A stretch of 64,000 bases of DNA from Pseudomonas cremoris (GTDB taxonomy: Bacteria; Pseudomonadota; Gammaproteobacteria; Pseudomonadales; Pseudomonadaceae), in contig NZ_JAAXCY010000003.1 in assembly GCF_014230465.1 (NCBI RefSeq), positions 434,001 to 498,000 on the forward strand, read 5' to 3'. A program made the position numbers and the translations under genes. The notes below the pieces were generated by a model. It ran no database searches. It had not been told where the DNA came from and saw only the letters and a program-made list of their open reading frames with translations. Shown one piece after another: positions 26,172-36,616 of the stretch (positions are counted from its first letter, which is position 1; the number at the start of each line of letters is the position of its first letter).

Positions 26172-29100
26172 TCAGTCACGTTCCAGTACCACCACACGCT
26201 GCCCGGCACCAATGCCGCTGCCGGGTTGCACGGGGATCTCACGCACAGTGCCGGCGAACGGCGCCACCACAGGGATTTCCATTTTCATCGACTCCAGGAT
26301 CACCAGCACATCGCCCGCGGCCACTCGCTCACCGGCGGTGACCTGGACCTGCCAGAGGTTGCCGGCGATATGGCTGTCGATGCTGTACTCATTGGTGTGC
26401 AGCGGCGTGTTCGCGCCCAGTGGCGCCGCCAGCTCCTCGCTGTCGAAATGCGCCTGGCCGCTGGCGATCCAGCGTTCGCGCTCGGCGTTGAAGGCGTGCT
26501 GCTGTTGCTCACGAAACGCGCTGATGCCCGTTGCTTCGCGCGCCAGGAAGGCCTGGTAATCGGCCAGGTTCAACTGGCTGTTCTCAATCCCCAGCTCAAA
26601 TCTGCCCAAGGGGAAATCCCGACGAATCCGTAGCAACTCGTCAGCACTCACCGGATAGAACCGGATCTGGTCAAAGAACCGCAGCAACCACGGCTTGCCT
26701 TTAAACGCCGCGACTTCCCGGTAGCGATTCCACATCTGCAAGGTCCGCCCCACAAACTGGTAGCCGCCGGGGCCTTCCATGCCGTAGACGCACAGGTACG
26801 CACCGCCAATGCCCACCGAGTTCTCGGCGGTCCAGGTGCGCGCGGGGTTGTATTTCGTGGTCACCAGGCGATGGCGCGGGTCCAGCGGCGTGGCCACCGG
26901 GGCGCCGAGGTACACATCGCCCAGGCCCATCACCAGGTAACTCGCATCGAACACTGTGTGGCGCACTTCGTCGAGGTTGGCCAGGTCGTTGATGCGGCGG
27001 ATGAACTCCAGGTTGCTCGGGCACCATGGCGCGTCCTTGCGCACGGTGGTCATGTATTTCTCGATCGCCAGCTGGCACGCCGGGTCGTCCCACGACAGCG
27101 GCAAATGCACGATGCGTGAGGGCACTTGCAGGTTCTGCGTGGCGCATACGGCGGTCCACTCGTTGGCGATCAACGCCAGCAAGCCGGCCAGGGGCAGTTG
27201 TTCGGGTTGGTAGTGGATCTGCAACGAGCGAATGCCCGGCGTCAGGTCGATCACACCCGGCAGGGCACGGGCCTCCAGCGCTTGCATCAGGGCGTGGGCG
27301 CGAAAGCGCAGCACCAGGTCCAGCTCCGGCGCACCGATTTCCAGCAGCAGGTGAGTGTCACCGGCAAGGCGAGCGACCAGTTGGGTGTCGGCGCTGCCGA
27401 TGTCCAGTACCACCGGCGACTCGATCACTTGAGAAGACTGGCTTGGCTCAGGCACTTGATCCCATTTCAAAGCAAGCTCCCGGGCCGTTTTGAGGCCGAC
27501 CGGTGCGAAGCAGATTTTGTCGCCGGCCTTGAGCTGGCCGAGTTGCCACAAGTCCGCCTCGATCACCGTTACCGGGCACACAAACCCGCCCAGGCTTGGC
27601 CCGTCCGGCCCGAGGATCACCGGCATGTCACCAGTGAAATCCACCGCGCCGATGGCATAGGGGTTGTCATGGATATTCGACGGGTGCAGCCCCGCCTCAC
27701 CGCCATCCGTGCGTGCCCACAACGGCTTGGGCCCGATCAACCGTACGCCGGTGCGGCTGGAGTTGAAGTGCACTTCCCATTGAGTGGCAAAGAAGGTGTC
27801 GATGTACTCGGGCTTGAAGTATTCCGGCGCGCCGTGGGGGCCGTAGATCACCCGCAGCGTGCGCGTTTGCGGCAGCGGCTCGGCCTTCAATTGTTGCCCT
27901 GCACTCGCGTCCGTCAATGGCCGCAGATGCAACACATCGCCGGCCCGCAACGCGCGCCCGCCATGGCCGCCGAACTGGCCGAGGGTGAAGGTGCTTTTGC
28001 TGCCCAGATAGTCCGGCACCTGCAACCCGCCGCGCAGGCACAGGTAACTGCGTGCGCCGGCGCCGGCAAGGGTGCCCAGGCTCAATACCGAACCCGCCTC
28101 GATCAACAGCGCGGTATTCATCGGCACCGGTTGATCATCCAACAGCAGCGGAATGACTGCGCCGGTGACCGCCACGACCGCCGCGCAATTGAAGCGCAGC
28201 ATCGGCCCACTCATGGTGATTTCCAGCGCGGCGGTACCGTCGCTGTTGCCCAGCAGGCGATTGCCCAGGCGCAGCGCACGGCTGTCCATCGGCCCTGACG
28301 GCGGCACGCCCACCGCCCAATAACCGAGGCGGCCTGGGTAGTCCTGCACGCTGGTTTGCGTGCCCGCACTCAGCACTTCGACGGTGTCGGCGACGTAGAC
28401 CAGATCTTCCAGGCAACGGGTCCATGGGCGGCCACTGGCGAAGGGCGCGGCGAGCAGGATCTGGCGCAGGTAATCGCGGTTGGTTTCCACGCCGTAGAGT
28501 TGGCTGTCGCTCAGTGCCCGGTGTAAATCCAGGCGTGCCTGCTCCCGGGTAGGCGCCCACGTGATGAGCTTGGCGATCATCGGGTCGAAGTACGGTGGGA
28601 TCTCACACCCGGCTTCTACCCAGGTATCGATGCGCAGGCCATCGGCAACCGGGAAGTCCACCTGGGTCAGCAAGCCCGGGCTGGGTTGGAAATCCCGGCC
28701 AGGGTCTTCTGCATACAAACGTGCCTGGATTGCATGGCCTTGAGGGCTTAAAACAAGCTCGCTCAACGGCGGCATTTCACCTGCCGCCAATTGCACCATC
28801 CAGCGCACCAGGTCCACGCCCCACACTTGTTCGGTGACGCCGTGTTCCACCTGCAACCGGGTGTTCACTTCCAGGAAATAGAAGCGCCCATCGGCGCTAT
28901 CAAAGATAAATTCCACGGTACCGGCGCTGCGGTAGTTCACCGCTTTGGCCAGGGTGATGGCGGCCGCGCATAACGCCTCGGCCATGCCGTCGGGCAGGTT
29001 CGGCGCCGGGGTTTCCTCGAGGACTTTCTGGTTGCGCCGTTGCACCGAGCAGTCACGCACGCCGAGAGCGATCACCTCACCCGCGCCGTCGCCAAACACC

Positions 29101-29732
29101 TGCACTTCCAAGTGACGGGCGTGCTGGATGTACTTCTCGATAAACACGCCGGCATCGCTGAAATTGTTCTGGCCCAGGCGTTTGACCGCGTCGAAGGATT
29201 CGCTCAATTCGGTCGCATGGCGGCACACGCGCATGCCAATACCGCCACCGCCGGCGGTGCTTTTGAGCATCACCGGGTAGCCCACGCGGTCGGCGGCGAG
29301 CAGGGCGGCGTCGAGGCTGTCGAGCAGCTCGGTGCCCTCCAGCAACGGGATTTGGTGCTGCTTGGCCAAGGCGCGGGCCGTGTGCTTGAGACCGAACACG
29401 CGCAGTTGTTCGGGCGTTGGCCCGACGAAGGCGATGCCGGCGTTTTCACAGGCCTCGGCAAAGGCGGCGTTTTCCGAGAGAAAGCCATAACCCGGATGGA
29501 TGGCCTTGGCACCACAGGCCTTGGCGGTGGCGAGGATTTTTTCCACCGCCAGGTAAGTGCCTGCCGCCGCGCCTTCACCGAGGCTGTAGGCTTCGTCGGC
29601 TTGCTGGATGTGCAGGCTGGCGGCATCGGCTTGCGCGTACACCGCAACGCCTTTTACGTGAAGCTTGCGCAAGGTGCGCAGGATGCGGCAGGCAATGGCG
29701 CCGCGGTTGGCGATCAAGAGTTTTTCGAACAT
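26172..29732 (-). CDS. Urea carboxylase family biotin enzyme, probable guanidine carboxylase
   Basis: The 1186-aa protein starts at 29732 (MFEKLLIANRGAIACRILRT). It has a biotin carboxylase domain (ATP loop TAGGGGIGM about residue 160, EVNTRLQVEHGVTE about 290), a KipA/AHS2 domain from about 465 (GTQTSVQDYPGRLGYWAVGV), a KipI/AHS1 domain and a C-terminal biotinyl domain with the biotin lysine in ESMKME (about 1150). Urea carboxylases share this build, but enzymes behind a ykkC riboswitch with DUF1989 partners have been shown to prefer guanidine. I therefore infer guanidine carboxylase. A REP pair lies in the gap upstream. Confidence 0.88.
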   Translation of the reverse strand: MFEKLLIANRGAIACRILRTLRKLHVKGVAVYAQADAASLHIQQADEAYSLGEGAAAGTYLAVEKILATAKACGAKAIHPGYGFLSENAAFAEACENAGIAFVGPTPEQLRVFGLKHTARALAKQHQIPLLEGTELLDSLDAALLAADRVGYPVMLKSTAGGGGIGMRVCRHATELSESFDAVKRLGQNNFSDAGVFIEKYIQHARHLEVQVFGDGAGEVIALGVRDCSVQRRNQKVLEETPAPNLPDGMAEALCAAAITLAKAVNYRSAGTVEFIFDSADGRFYFLEVNTRLQVEHGVTEQVWGVDLVRWMVQLAAGEMPPLSELVLSPQGHAIQARLYAEDPGRDFQPSPGLLTQVDFPVADGLRIDTWVEAGCEIPPYFDPMIAKLITWAPTREQARLDLHRALSDSQLYGVETNRDYLRQILLAAPFASGRPWTRCLEDLVYVADTVEVLSAGTQTSVQDYPGRLGYWAVGVPPSGPMDSRALRLGNRLLGNSDGTAALEITMSGPMLRFNCAAVVAVTGAVIPLLLDDQPVPMNTALLIEAGSVLSLGTLAGAGARSYLCLRGGLQVPDYLGSKSTFTLGQFGGHGGRALRAGDVLHLRPLTDASAGQQLKAEPLPQTRTLRVIYGPHGAPEYFKPEYIDTFFATQWEVHFNSSRTGVRLIGPKPLWARTDGGEAGLHPSNIHDNPYAIGAVDFTGDMPVILGPDGPSLGGFVCPVTVIEADLWQLGQLKAGDKICFAPVGLKTARELALKWDQVPEPSQSSQVIESPVVLDIGSADTQLVARLAGDTHLLLEIGAPELDLVLRFRAHALMQALEARALPGVIDLTPGIRSLQIHYQPEQLPLAGLLALIANEWTAVCATQNLQVPSRIVHLPLSWDDPACQLAIEKYMTTVRKDAPWCPSNLEFIRRINDLANLDEVRHTVFDASYLVMGLGDVYLGAPVATPLDPRHRLVTTKYNPARTWTAENSVGIGGAYLCVYGMEGPGGYQFVGRTLQMWNRYREVAAFKGKPWLLRFFDQIRFYPVSADELLRIRRDFPLGRFELGIENSQLNLADYQAFLAREATGISAFREQQQHAFNAERERWIASGQAHFDSEELAAPLGANTPLHTNEYSIDSHIAGNLWQVQVTAGERVAAGDVLVILESMKMEIPVVAPFAGTVREIPVQPGSGIGAGQRVVVLERD

Positions 29733-29820
29733 GGCAAAACCCTGCGGGCCGTCCCGCAAAGTGAAGGTGACGCTACGGTCGTCCGCAGCGCAAATTCCGA
29801 AATCAGTGGAGATCCAAAAG

Positions 29821-29908
29821 GTGGGAGCGGGCTTGCTCGCGAAAGCGGAGTTTCAGTTACAGATGCACGTGCTGACACACCGTATTCGCGAACAAGCCCG
29901 CTCCCACA
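29821..29908. repeat. REP inverted pair, copy D, inside an operon
   Basis: The same REP unit as copy A, with one arm altered (CGCGAACAAGCCCG). It sits in the 260-base gap between the second DUF1989 gene and the carboxylase gene, in the middle of the guanidine operon. There it could stall transcription or protect upstream mRNA. No other feature was seen in this gap. Confidence 0.88.
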
Positions 29909-29992
29909 ATTTTGAACCTCAGTGCTTGTTAAGGCACTGCCCGGCGCGGGATTGGCACAGGGTGAACAGCCATTGGCGCAACCGCTTCATTT

Positions 29993-30622
<630 letters not shown>

Positions 30623-30631
30623 GGCAGCTCC

Positions 30632-31357
30632 TCAGGCGAACAGACGGTCGGTGTTGATAAAGCCGCGCTCGTTTTCCGGGCGCGAGGTGCGGCAGTGTTC
30701 GGCGACGCTTTTGTCAGCGTTCATCCAGCTCAGTTTCAGCGGTTGCGGGGCGTAATCGGGGTTCGGGTCCATCGGGTGTTGCAGGGCGGTGAGCACCACC
30801 AGGGTGTCCATCGGTGCGTAGAGTTCGATGTAGTCACCCGCCTTGGAATTGCCCGGCACAAAGTGCAGGCCACCGTCGCCATCCACGCTGACGCGGCTGA
30901 ACAGGTTGAGGGTCATCAGCAGGTCAGACAGCCCCAGGCCCCACTTGCCCAACTCCACCAGCAGGTTGTCGGTGCCGTTGCGGAAGAAGCCGTTGCGCAG
31001 TTCCTGGTAGCGCCCCTGGCCGTACTTTTCGGTGACTTCGCTGGCGCAGAGCACGCCGCCGATGCTGTCACTCCAGCCGCAGGTGTCGGCAGTGATGGCG
31101 GCCAGTACTCGGCCCATGTCGGAGTACAGGCAATGGCCGGTGGTGAGCTTGGCGGTGTGTTGGCATTTGAGGCTGTCGGGCAGGTTCAGGCGCTCGGTTT
31201 TTTCATTGGCATTGAGCAGCGTGAGGCTGACGTTGGCGCCGCCGCGCAGGTCGGTAAGGCGCAGCAGTTGCCCGCGCTTGAGCACAAACGAACGGTGGCC
31301 GCCGCCGGGCAGCATTTCTTCGGCAAACGGTGGGAACAGTTGGGTGGAATCGGTCAT
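30632..31357 (-). CDS. DUF1989 protein (urea amidolyase-associated 1), probable carboxyguanidine deiminase subunit
   Basis: This 241-aa protein is the larger of the two DUF1989 paralogues. It has GGHRSFVLKRGQLLRLTDLRGG (positions about 17-38) and conserved DTCGWSDSIGGVLCA (about 112-126), which supplies probable metal- or substrate-binding cysteine and aspartate. Its start overlaps the ATPase gene stop by four bases. Role by family and context: joint deimination of carboxyguanidine with its partner. Confidence 0.88.
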   Translation of the reverse strand: MTDSTQLFPPFAEEMLPGGGHRSFVLKRGQLLRLTDLRGGANVSLTLLNANEKTERLNLPDSLKCQHTAKLTTGHCLYSDMGRVLAAITADTCGWSDSIGGVLCASEVTEKYGQGRYQELRNGFFRNGTDNLLVELGKWGLGLSDLLMTLNLFSRVSVDGDGGLHFVPGNSKAGDYIELYAPMDTLVVLTALQHPMDPNPDYAPQPLKLSWMNADKSVAEHCRTSRPENERGFINTDRLFA

Positions 31358-32118
31358 TGGGCAGTCGCTCCAAGTTCAGCGGCGAGCGCCTTGCGGCGTT
31401 CGCTGTTCAAAGGAATGTCGTAGGTGATGCGGGCGCCATAGGCACCGGGGGCGTGGGGGTCGACGCGCACCTTGTCGAACACCAGCAGGCGCGTGCCGAG
31501 GCTGAAGCCTTCGCTGAGGTCGTGGGTGACCATGAACACCGTCAGCCGGGTTTCGCGCCACAGCTCCAGCAGCAACTGGTGCATGTCTTTGCGAATGCCC
31601 GGGTCGAGGGCGCCGAAGGGTTCATCCAGCAGCAATACGCGGGGTTTCATGATCAAGGCCTGGGCGATGGCCAGGCGTTGCTGCATACCGCCAGAGAGCT
31701 GCGCCGGGTATTTGTCGAGGGCATGCCCGAGACCGACTTTATGCAGTAGCGCGGCAGCCTGTTCCCGGGCGTCTCGCTTGGCCTTGCCGAACAGCCGGCC
31801 CAGCAGGCGCGAGCGGGGCAATTCAAGGCCCAGCGCGACGTTGTCCAACACGCTCAAATGCGGGAACACCGAGTAACGCTGGAACACCACACCTCGGCTG
31901 GCATCCGGCTCGGCGGCAAGGGCCTGGCCATCCAACAGGATCTCACCCTTGCTCGCGGTTTCCTGGCCCAGCAGCAGGCGCAGAAAGGTGGATTTGCCGC
32001 AGCCAGAGGTGCCCACCAGCGTGCAGAACTCACCCTCGGCCACGTGCAGGTTGAGGCCTTCCAGCACCACTTGGTCGCCGTAGCGCTGCCACACATTGTT
32101 CACGCTGATAAAGCTCAT
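31354..32118 (-). CDS. ABC transporter ATP-binding protein, probable guanidine importer
   Basis: The start at 32118 gives 254 aa; the open frame extends upstream but overlaps the permease gene there. Walker A GTSGCGKST is at about residues 36-44, the signature LSGGMQQRLAIA near 140 and Walker B VLLLDEPFGALD near 160. It is of the nitrate/taurine (NitT/TauT) type. The start overlaps the permease stop (ATGA). Placed behind the ykkC riboswitch, the system most likely imports guanidine. Confidence 0.92.
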   Translation of the reverse strand: MSFISVNNVWQRYGDQVVLEGLNLHVAEGEFCTLVGTSGCGKSTFLRLLLGQETASKGEILLDGQALAAEPDASRGVVFQRYSVFPHLSVLDNVALGLELPRSRLLGRLFGKAKRDAREQAAALLHKVGLGHALDKYPAQLSGGMQQRLAIAQALIMKPRVLLLDEPFGALDPGIRKDMHQLLLELWRETRLTVFMVTHDLSEGFSLGTRLLVFDKVRVDPHAPGAYGARITYDIPLNSERRKALAAELGATAQ

Positions 32119-32930
32119 GCCCGCGCTCCTTCGTACCAGGGGAACGCGCGCCGGGTCAGGGCCTTGAGGCCCCAGTCCATCAGCCAGGCGAGCAGGGTGA
32201 TCCACACCACGTAGGGCAGGATCACGTCCATCGCCAGGTAGCGGCGTACCAGGAAGATCCGATAGCCCAAGCCATCAGTGGAGGCGATGGCCTCGGCGGC
32301 AATCAGGAACAACCACGCCGAACCCAGCATCAGGCGCAGTGAGATCAGCAGGCGTGGCAGCAATTGCGGCAACACCACGCGCAGCATCAAGGTCCAGGTG
32401 GACGCACCGAGGGTCTGGGCTTTTACCAGCAATTCGACGGGAATTTCCCGCGCGCGCTGTTCCAGGTCTCGCGCCAATGCCGGGGTGATGCCGATCACGA
32501 TCAGCATCACCTTCGACAACTCGCCCAGGCCAAACACGATGAACAGGATCGGCAGGATCGCCAGCGGCGGCACCATCGACAGCACTGTCAGCAGTGGCGA
32601 CAGCGGCGCGCCAAACAGCGGCAAGGTCCCGGCGGCAATACCCAGGCACAAGCCGGCGAGGGCACTGATGCCCAGGCCGATGGCCAGACGCTGCAGGCTT
32701 GACGCGGTGTCTTGCCACAGCACGTATTCACCGGTGCGGCTGTCGGCGCTGAACGCCAGGCGCTTTATGGCGTCGCCCATTTGCACGGCGCTGGGCAGCA
32801 GCTTGTCGTTGGGGTTGGCCGCCAGGCGCTCGGCCGAGCCTACGAAGTAGGCGAACAGCAGCAACGCGAAGGGCAGCAGCACCAACAGCAAGCGGCTGGA
32901 GCGTTCCGGGTGACGGTTGATCAGGCGCAT
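32115..32930 (-). CDS. ABC transporter permease, NitT/TauT type
   Basis: This 271-aa protein has six predicted membrane helices. The EAA loop motif is visible as LVKAQTLGASTWTLMLRVVLPQL near residues 168-190 (alanine/glycine pattern of ABC permeases). It forms the inner-membrane channel with the ATPase encoded next and the binding protein encoded upstream. Confidence 0.92.
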   Translation of the reverse strand: MRLINRHPERSSRLLLVLLPFALLLFAYFVGSAERLAANPNDKLLPSAVQMGDAIKRLAFSADSRTGEYVLWQDTASSLQRLAIGLGISALAGLCLGIAAGTLPLFGAPLSPLLTVLSMVPPLAILPILFIVFGLGELSKVMLIVIGITPALARDLEQRAREIPVELLVKAQTLGASTWTLMLRVVLPQLLPRLLISLRLMLGSAWLFLIAAEAIASTDGLGYRIFLVRRYLAMDVILPYVVWITLLAWLMDWGLKALTRRAFPWYEGARA

Positions 32931-32942
32931 GGCCGGGTCCTC

Positions 32943-34010
32943 TTACAGCTTGCCGTCGGCGGCCATCTGCACGTAGCTGGGGTCGAAATGCAGCTTGAGG
33001 TTGGCGGTGTCGCCGCTGGTCACGCCATTGGCAAAGCTCATGCCCACGGCGCTGGTGTCCTTGGCGCCTTCACCGAGCAAGCCGTGCTCAAACGAAAACT
33101 CGGCGACCTTGCGCATGGTGGTCGGCAGTTGTTTGCTGGTGGCAAACGCCAGGGCTTCCTGGGGCGTGGCGAACAGCTTGGTGGTGTCCAGTTGCGACTG
33201 GAAACCCTTGAGGTCGGTGCCGGAAGCCTTGGCCATGTGTTCCAGGGCTTCGGTGCTGGCGGCGCCTTTGGCGTTCATCAGCGCGACTGTCTCGAACCAG
33301 GCGCCGGTGAGGGCTTTGCCCAGGGCCGGGTTGTCCTTGAGGACCTGGGTGTTGACCACCATCATGTCCATGATTTCGCCAGGCACTTTGCTGGAGTCGA
33401 ATACCTCGGTCACACCCGGCTTGGCCTTGATCTCGGAGAGCATCGGGTTCCAGGTGGTCACGGCCTGCACCTGGTCGGTGTTGAAAGCGGCGGCGATATC
33501 GGCGTCTGAGGTATTGACCACTTTCAGATCTTTTTCGGTGAGGTCGGCCGACTCCAGCGCGCGGGCCAGCAGGTAATGGGATACCGAGAGTTCCACCAGG
33601 TTGACGTTCATGCCCTTGAGGTCGGCCACGGTCTTGCCGGTGCCCTTGATGACCACGCCGTCGTTGCCGTTGGAGAAGTCACTGACCACCAGCGCAGTGC
33701 TGTCCACGCCGCCGGCGGCGGGGATGGTGAGGGCGTCCATGTTGGTCATGGTGCAGCCGTCGAACTGGCCGGCAGTGTATTGGTTAATGGACTCGACGTA
33801 GTCATTGAGCTGCACCATGTCGATCTTGATGCCGTACTTCTTCGCCCACTTGTCGAGGATGCCTTGGCTGCCGGCGTACTCCCACGGCATCCAGCCGGCG
33901 TAAATGGTCCAGCACACACTGAAGTGGTCTTTGGGGGCGGCTTGGGTCTGGACGCTCAGCACGGCAGCAAAGGCGGCGGCGAGCAAGGCGGGTAAACGGG
34001 GTGATGGCAT
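32943..34010 (-). CDS. ABC transporter substrate-binding protein, probable guanidine binder
   Basis: The start at 34010 follows CTGGAGAAG and gives 355 aa with a signal peptide (MPSPRLPALLAAAFAAVLSV, cleaved after QTQAA). The mature part is a NitT/TauT-type periplasmic binding protein (YAGWMPWEYAGSQGILDKWA near residues 48-67, TAGQFDGCTMTNMDAL near 95-110). The ligand is inferred from the riboswitch that precedes this first gene of the operon. Confidence 0.9.
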   Translation of the reverse strand: MPSPRLPALLAAAFAAVLSVQTQAAPKDHFSVCWTIYAGWMPWEYAGSQGILDKWAKKYGIKIDMVQLNDYVESINQYTAGQFDGCTMTNMDALTIPAAGGVDSTALVVSDFSNGNDGVVIKGTGKTVADLKGMNVNLVELSVSHYLLARALESADLTEKDLKVVNTSDADIAAAFNTDQVQAVTTWNPMLSEIKAKPGVTEVFDSSKVPGEIMDMMVVNTQVLKDNPALGKALTGAWFETVALMNAKGAASTEALEHMAKASGTDLKGFQSQLDTTKLFATPQEALAFATSKQLPTTMRKVAEFSFEHGLLGEGAKDTSAVGMSFANGVTSGDTANLKLHFDPSYVQMAADGKL

Positions 34011-34071
34011 GGGGCTTCTCCAGTTGATCAAGGGCGAGCAGGAGCAACGCGGCACCGTGAACGGTGGCTTG

Positions 34072-34165
34072 TCTCCCGGGCTTTTATCCCGCCGTGTAAC
34101 CTCAACTGGAGGTCGCCAACTCTCGGACCAGCCACTCGCTTGAAGCGAGCCGGAACCCTAGTCGG
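34072..34165 (-). ncRNA. ykkC guanidine-I riboswitch
   Basis: Read on the minus strand, the leader has the conserved guanidine-I elements in order: CTAGGGTTCCG, a variable GC-rich stem with CGAAGTGAG-like complement (CTCGCTTCAAGCGAG), CTGGTCCGAGAG, a second hairpin, ACACGGCGGGATAAAAGCCC and GGGAGA. These match the published ykkC consensus almost base for base. It lies 62 bases before the first ATG of the transporter operon. The short gap holds a CACCGTTCACGGTG hairpin but no T run, so control could be at translation or by another route. Confidence 0.93.
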
Positions 34166-34340
34166 CCATTGCAAATTGTGGTGCCGCGAACCTGTTATCA
34201 ATCCTGCACGTGAGAGGCATAGCGAGAGTCGTGCCAAGTGGTGTCGACGCCCGGTTTTTCAGGCGGGCAGTGCAGGAGGGGAGGCTTGTGTGAGGGGCGA
34301 GTGCATCACGCGGGTGCGCGGATGCACTGCAATGAAGCGT

Positions 34341-35963
34341 TTACAGCTGGAACTTGCTGACCAAGGTGTTGAACGAGGTGGCCAGGCGCGACAGGTCTTG
34401 GCTGGATGCGTTGGTCTGGTGCGCACCGGCGGCGGTCTGGGTGGACAGATCCTGGATGTTCAGCAGATTGCGGTCTACCTCACGGGCGACCTGGGCTTGT
34501 TCTTCGGACGCGGAGGCGATCACCAGGTTGCGCTCGTTGATCTTCGCCACGCTGTCCGTGATCCGCTGCAGCGCTTCACCGGCGTTCTGCGCCAGGGCCT
34601 GGGTGTTAGTGGCCCAGGTCAGGCTCTTGTTCATGGCGGCCACGGCGTCATCGGCGCCGACCTGTACGGCGCCGATCATTTTTTCGATATCGACGGTGGA
34701 CGTTTGCGTGCGATGCGCCAGCGCCCGCACTTCATCGGCGACCACGGCAAAACCGCGACCTTGCTCACCGGCACGGGCGGCTTCGATGGCGGCGTTGAGG
34801 GCCAGCAGGTTGGTCTGGTCGGCGATGCCACGGATCACGTCGATCACATTGCCGATTTCACGCACTTGGCCGGCGAGGTCGGCCACCGACTGCGTAGAGT
34901 CGTTGATCTCATCCACCATCGAGCGCATGCCGGACACGGCCTGTTCCACCTGCTGGCGGCCGTCTTCGGCTTCGGTGGTGGCCTGGCGCGAGGCTTCGGA
35001 GGTGGACACGGCGTTGCTCGCGACTTCGTCCACCGCTGCGGTCATCTGGTTTACCGCAGTGGCGGCTTGTTGGATTTCGTCGTTTTGGCGCGTCAGGCCA
35101 CGGCTGCTTTCATCGGTGACTGCGCTGAGTTCTTCGGCGGCCGAGGCGAGTTGGTCGGACGCATTGGCGATTTCCACCAGGGTACTTTTGAGGCCGCCCT
35201 GCATATCTGACAGCGCCATCAGCAGTTGCCCGGCTTCGTCGGTGCGTTCGGTGATGATGGCTTGGGTCAGGTCGCCCTTGGCGATGCGCTGTGCGCTGTC
35301 TACCGCTTGGGCGATGGGGCGGGTGATCAGGCGGGTGATCAACACTCCAATGGCGATGGCGATGATGAAGGCCAGCACAATGCCGCTGATCATCCAGGTC
35401 AGCGCGCTGGCGCGCAGATCATCGGCGGCGACGGCGCCTTCTTGGATCTGGCGGTTGTTGGACTCGATCATCACGCGGATCAGTTCGCGCGCCTGGCGGA
35501 ACAGCTCATTGTTGGTGGAGTTGAGTTGGCTGCGGGCCTGTTCGAACTGGCCGCCATCGAGCAACGCGATGACGCGGTCGGAGTTGCTGATGTACGTGGG
35601 CCAGAGCTGGTCGAGCTTGTCGCCTGCCGCCCGTTCGTCGTCTTCCAGCGGCGTGGCGCGGTAAGTGGCGTAGGCCGCCTGGCTGCGCTTGAGTTCGTTG
35701 GCGATGTCTTGGCGTACACGGTCGCGGTCTTGTGCGGCGACGTCACCTTTGCTGGCGTCCATCAGGCGGTACAGGCCGCGGTTGTGGGCGACCAGGCCAT
35801 TGAGGGTGGCCGCCGTGTTACTGACCGAGACCAGGTTGTTGGAGAACGTCAGTTCCAGGGCTGTAGCAAGGCGTGCGACCCCCTGGATACCCAACAGGCC
35901 GACCCCGAGGGTGACCAGTGCACACATAAGAAATGAAAGCAGCAGCTTGGTAGCGATTTTCAT
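34341..35963 (-). CDS. Methyl-accepting chemotaxis protein
   Basis: The start at 35963 gives 540 aa: a first helix (about 8-28), a periplasmic four-helix-bundle sensor domain (about 35-185), a second helix (about 192-212), HAMP (about 213-265) and the signalling domain with the highly conserved hairpin tip [20 protein letters not shown] near 375-394. It senses a ligand in the periplasm and signals through CheA/CheW. There is no C-terminal CheR-binding pentapeptide. It lies directly upstream in position of the guanidine leader but is transcribed towards it as a separate unit; the ligand is unknown. Confidence 0.93.
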   Translation of the reverse strand: MKIATKLLLSFLMCALVTLGVGLLGIQGVARLATALELTFSNNLVSVSNTAATLNGLVAHNRGLYRLMDASKGDVAAQDRDRVRQDIANELKRSQAAYATYRATPLEDDERAAGDKLDQLWPTYISNSDRVIALLDGGQFEQARSQLNSTNNELFRQARELIRVMIESNNRQIQEGAVAADDLRASALTWMISGIVLAFIIAIAIGVLITRLITRPIAQAVDSAQRIAKGDLTQAIITERTDEAGQLLMALSDMQGGLKSTLVEIANASDQLASAAEELSAVTDESSRGLTRQNDEIQQAATAVNQMTAAVDEVASNAVSTSEASRQATTEAEDGRQQVEQAVSGMRSMVDEINDSTQSVADLAGQVREIGNVIDVIRGIADQTNLLALNAAIEAARAGEQGRGFAVVADEVRALAHRTQTSTVDIEKMIGAVQVGADDAVAAMNKSLTWATNTQALAQNAGEALQRITDSVAKINERNLVIASASEEQAQVAREVDRNLLNIQDLSTQTAAGAHQTNASSQDLSRLATSFNTLVSKFQL

Positions 35964-36277
35964 GGCTCGAATCCGGCGATAGGGGCGAATGGCGCACGCT
36001 AGAGCCTCCCTGGCTTTGTGCGATGTCATAGTGATATCATCGCAATCCGCACAGTTTCGAGCCAGGTAAATTTACTGAAACGATAAATCTAATGGGTTGC
36101 TGACCCTTGGGTCGCGGCTTCGAAGGGGGTCATCAGTCAATCCGCGTAGATGTATCAATCTATTACCAGATCGCACCAGATTCGGTTTTTGATGTCAGAT
36201 ATTTCGTCATTCAGTGAAAGATGAATGCCGCCCTCCCGCGTCGCTGGAGGTGCTCTTCCGCGGTCCAGGAGGCCGCC
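35964..36277. other. Intergenic region, 314 bases, partly AT-rich
   Basis: This gap separates the divergent chemoreceptor and small lipoprotein genes. It includes an AT-rich stretch around 36060-36100 that could hold promoters, a short palindrome GACCCTTGGGTC near 36102, and the AGGAGG site of the lipoprotein at its right end. No gene or RNA was recognised. Confidence 0.5.
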
Positions 36278-36616
36278 ATGTATCGACGATTGCTACTCAG
36301 CGCTTTACTCGGTCTGACCCTTTCTGCCTGTGTGCCTTACTACGACGGTGGTGCCACGTACTATCGTTCCGAGGTCTACACCGCGCCCGCGCCGGCCTAC
36401 TACTACGGCGGTCCGACCTACCTGTATGGACGTAGCTACTACGCGCCGCCACCGCGCTACTATTCGGCGCCGCGCTATTACCAGCCAGCACCGCGCTATT
36501 ACCCGAGGCCGGATTACCGACCCTATCCAAACCAGGGTTGGGGCAATCGCTGGGGTAACGGCGGTGGTCATAACCGGGGTGGCCATGACGGCGGAGGCCA
36601 TGGCGGGCACCGTTAA
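36278..36616 (+). CDS. Small Tyr/Pro-rich lipoprotein
   Basis: The ATG at 36278 follows CCAGGAGG and gives 112 aa. The N terminus MYRRLLLSALLGLTLSAC is a lipoprotein signal with the modified cysteine at residue 18. The mature part is low-complexity: many YY, PRYY and PAPRYYP repeats, then a Gly/His-rich tail (GGHNRGGHDGGGHGGHR). It probably sits in the outer membrane; the histidine tail could bind metal. The function is unknown. The stop overlaps the convergent hydrolase gene by four bases. Confidence 0.82.
   Translation: MYRRLLLSALLGLTLSACVPYYDGGATYYRSEVYTAPAPAYYYGGPTYLYGRSYYAPPPRYYSAPRYYQPAPRYYPRPDYRPYPNQGWGNRWGNGGGHNRGGHDGGGHGGHR

Noticed and set aside
34166..34190. Possible sigma-54 promoter before the guanidine riboswitch (GGCAC...TTTGC on the minus strand).
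   Set aside because: The spacing between GG and GC is 11 bases, not 10, and a start from it would fall within or too close to the aptamer. I do not call it.
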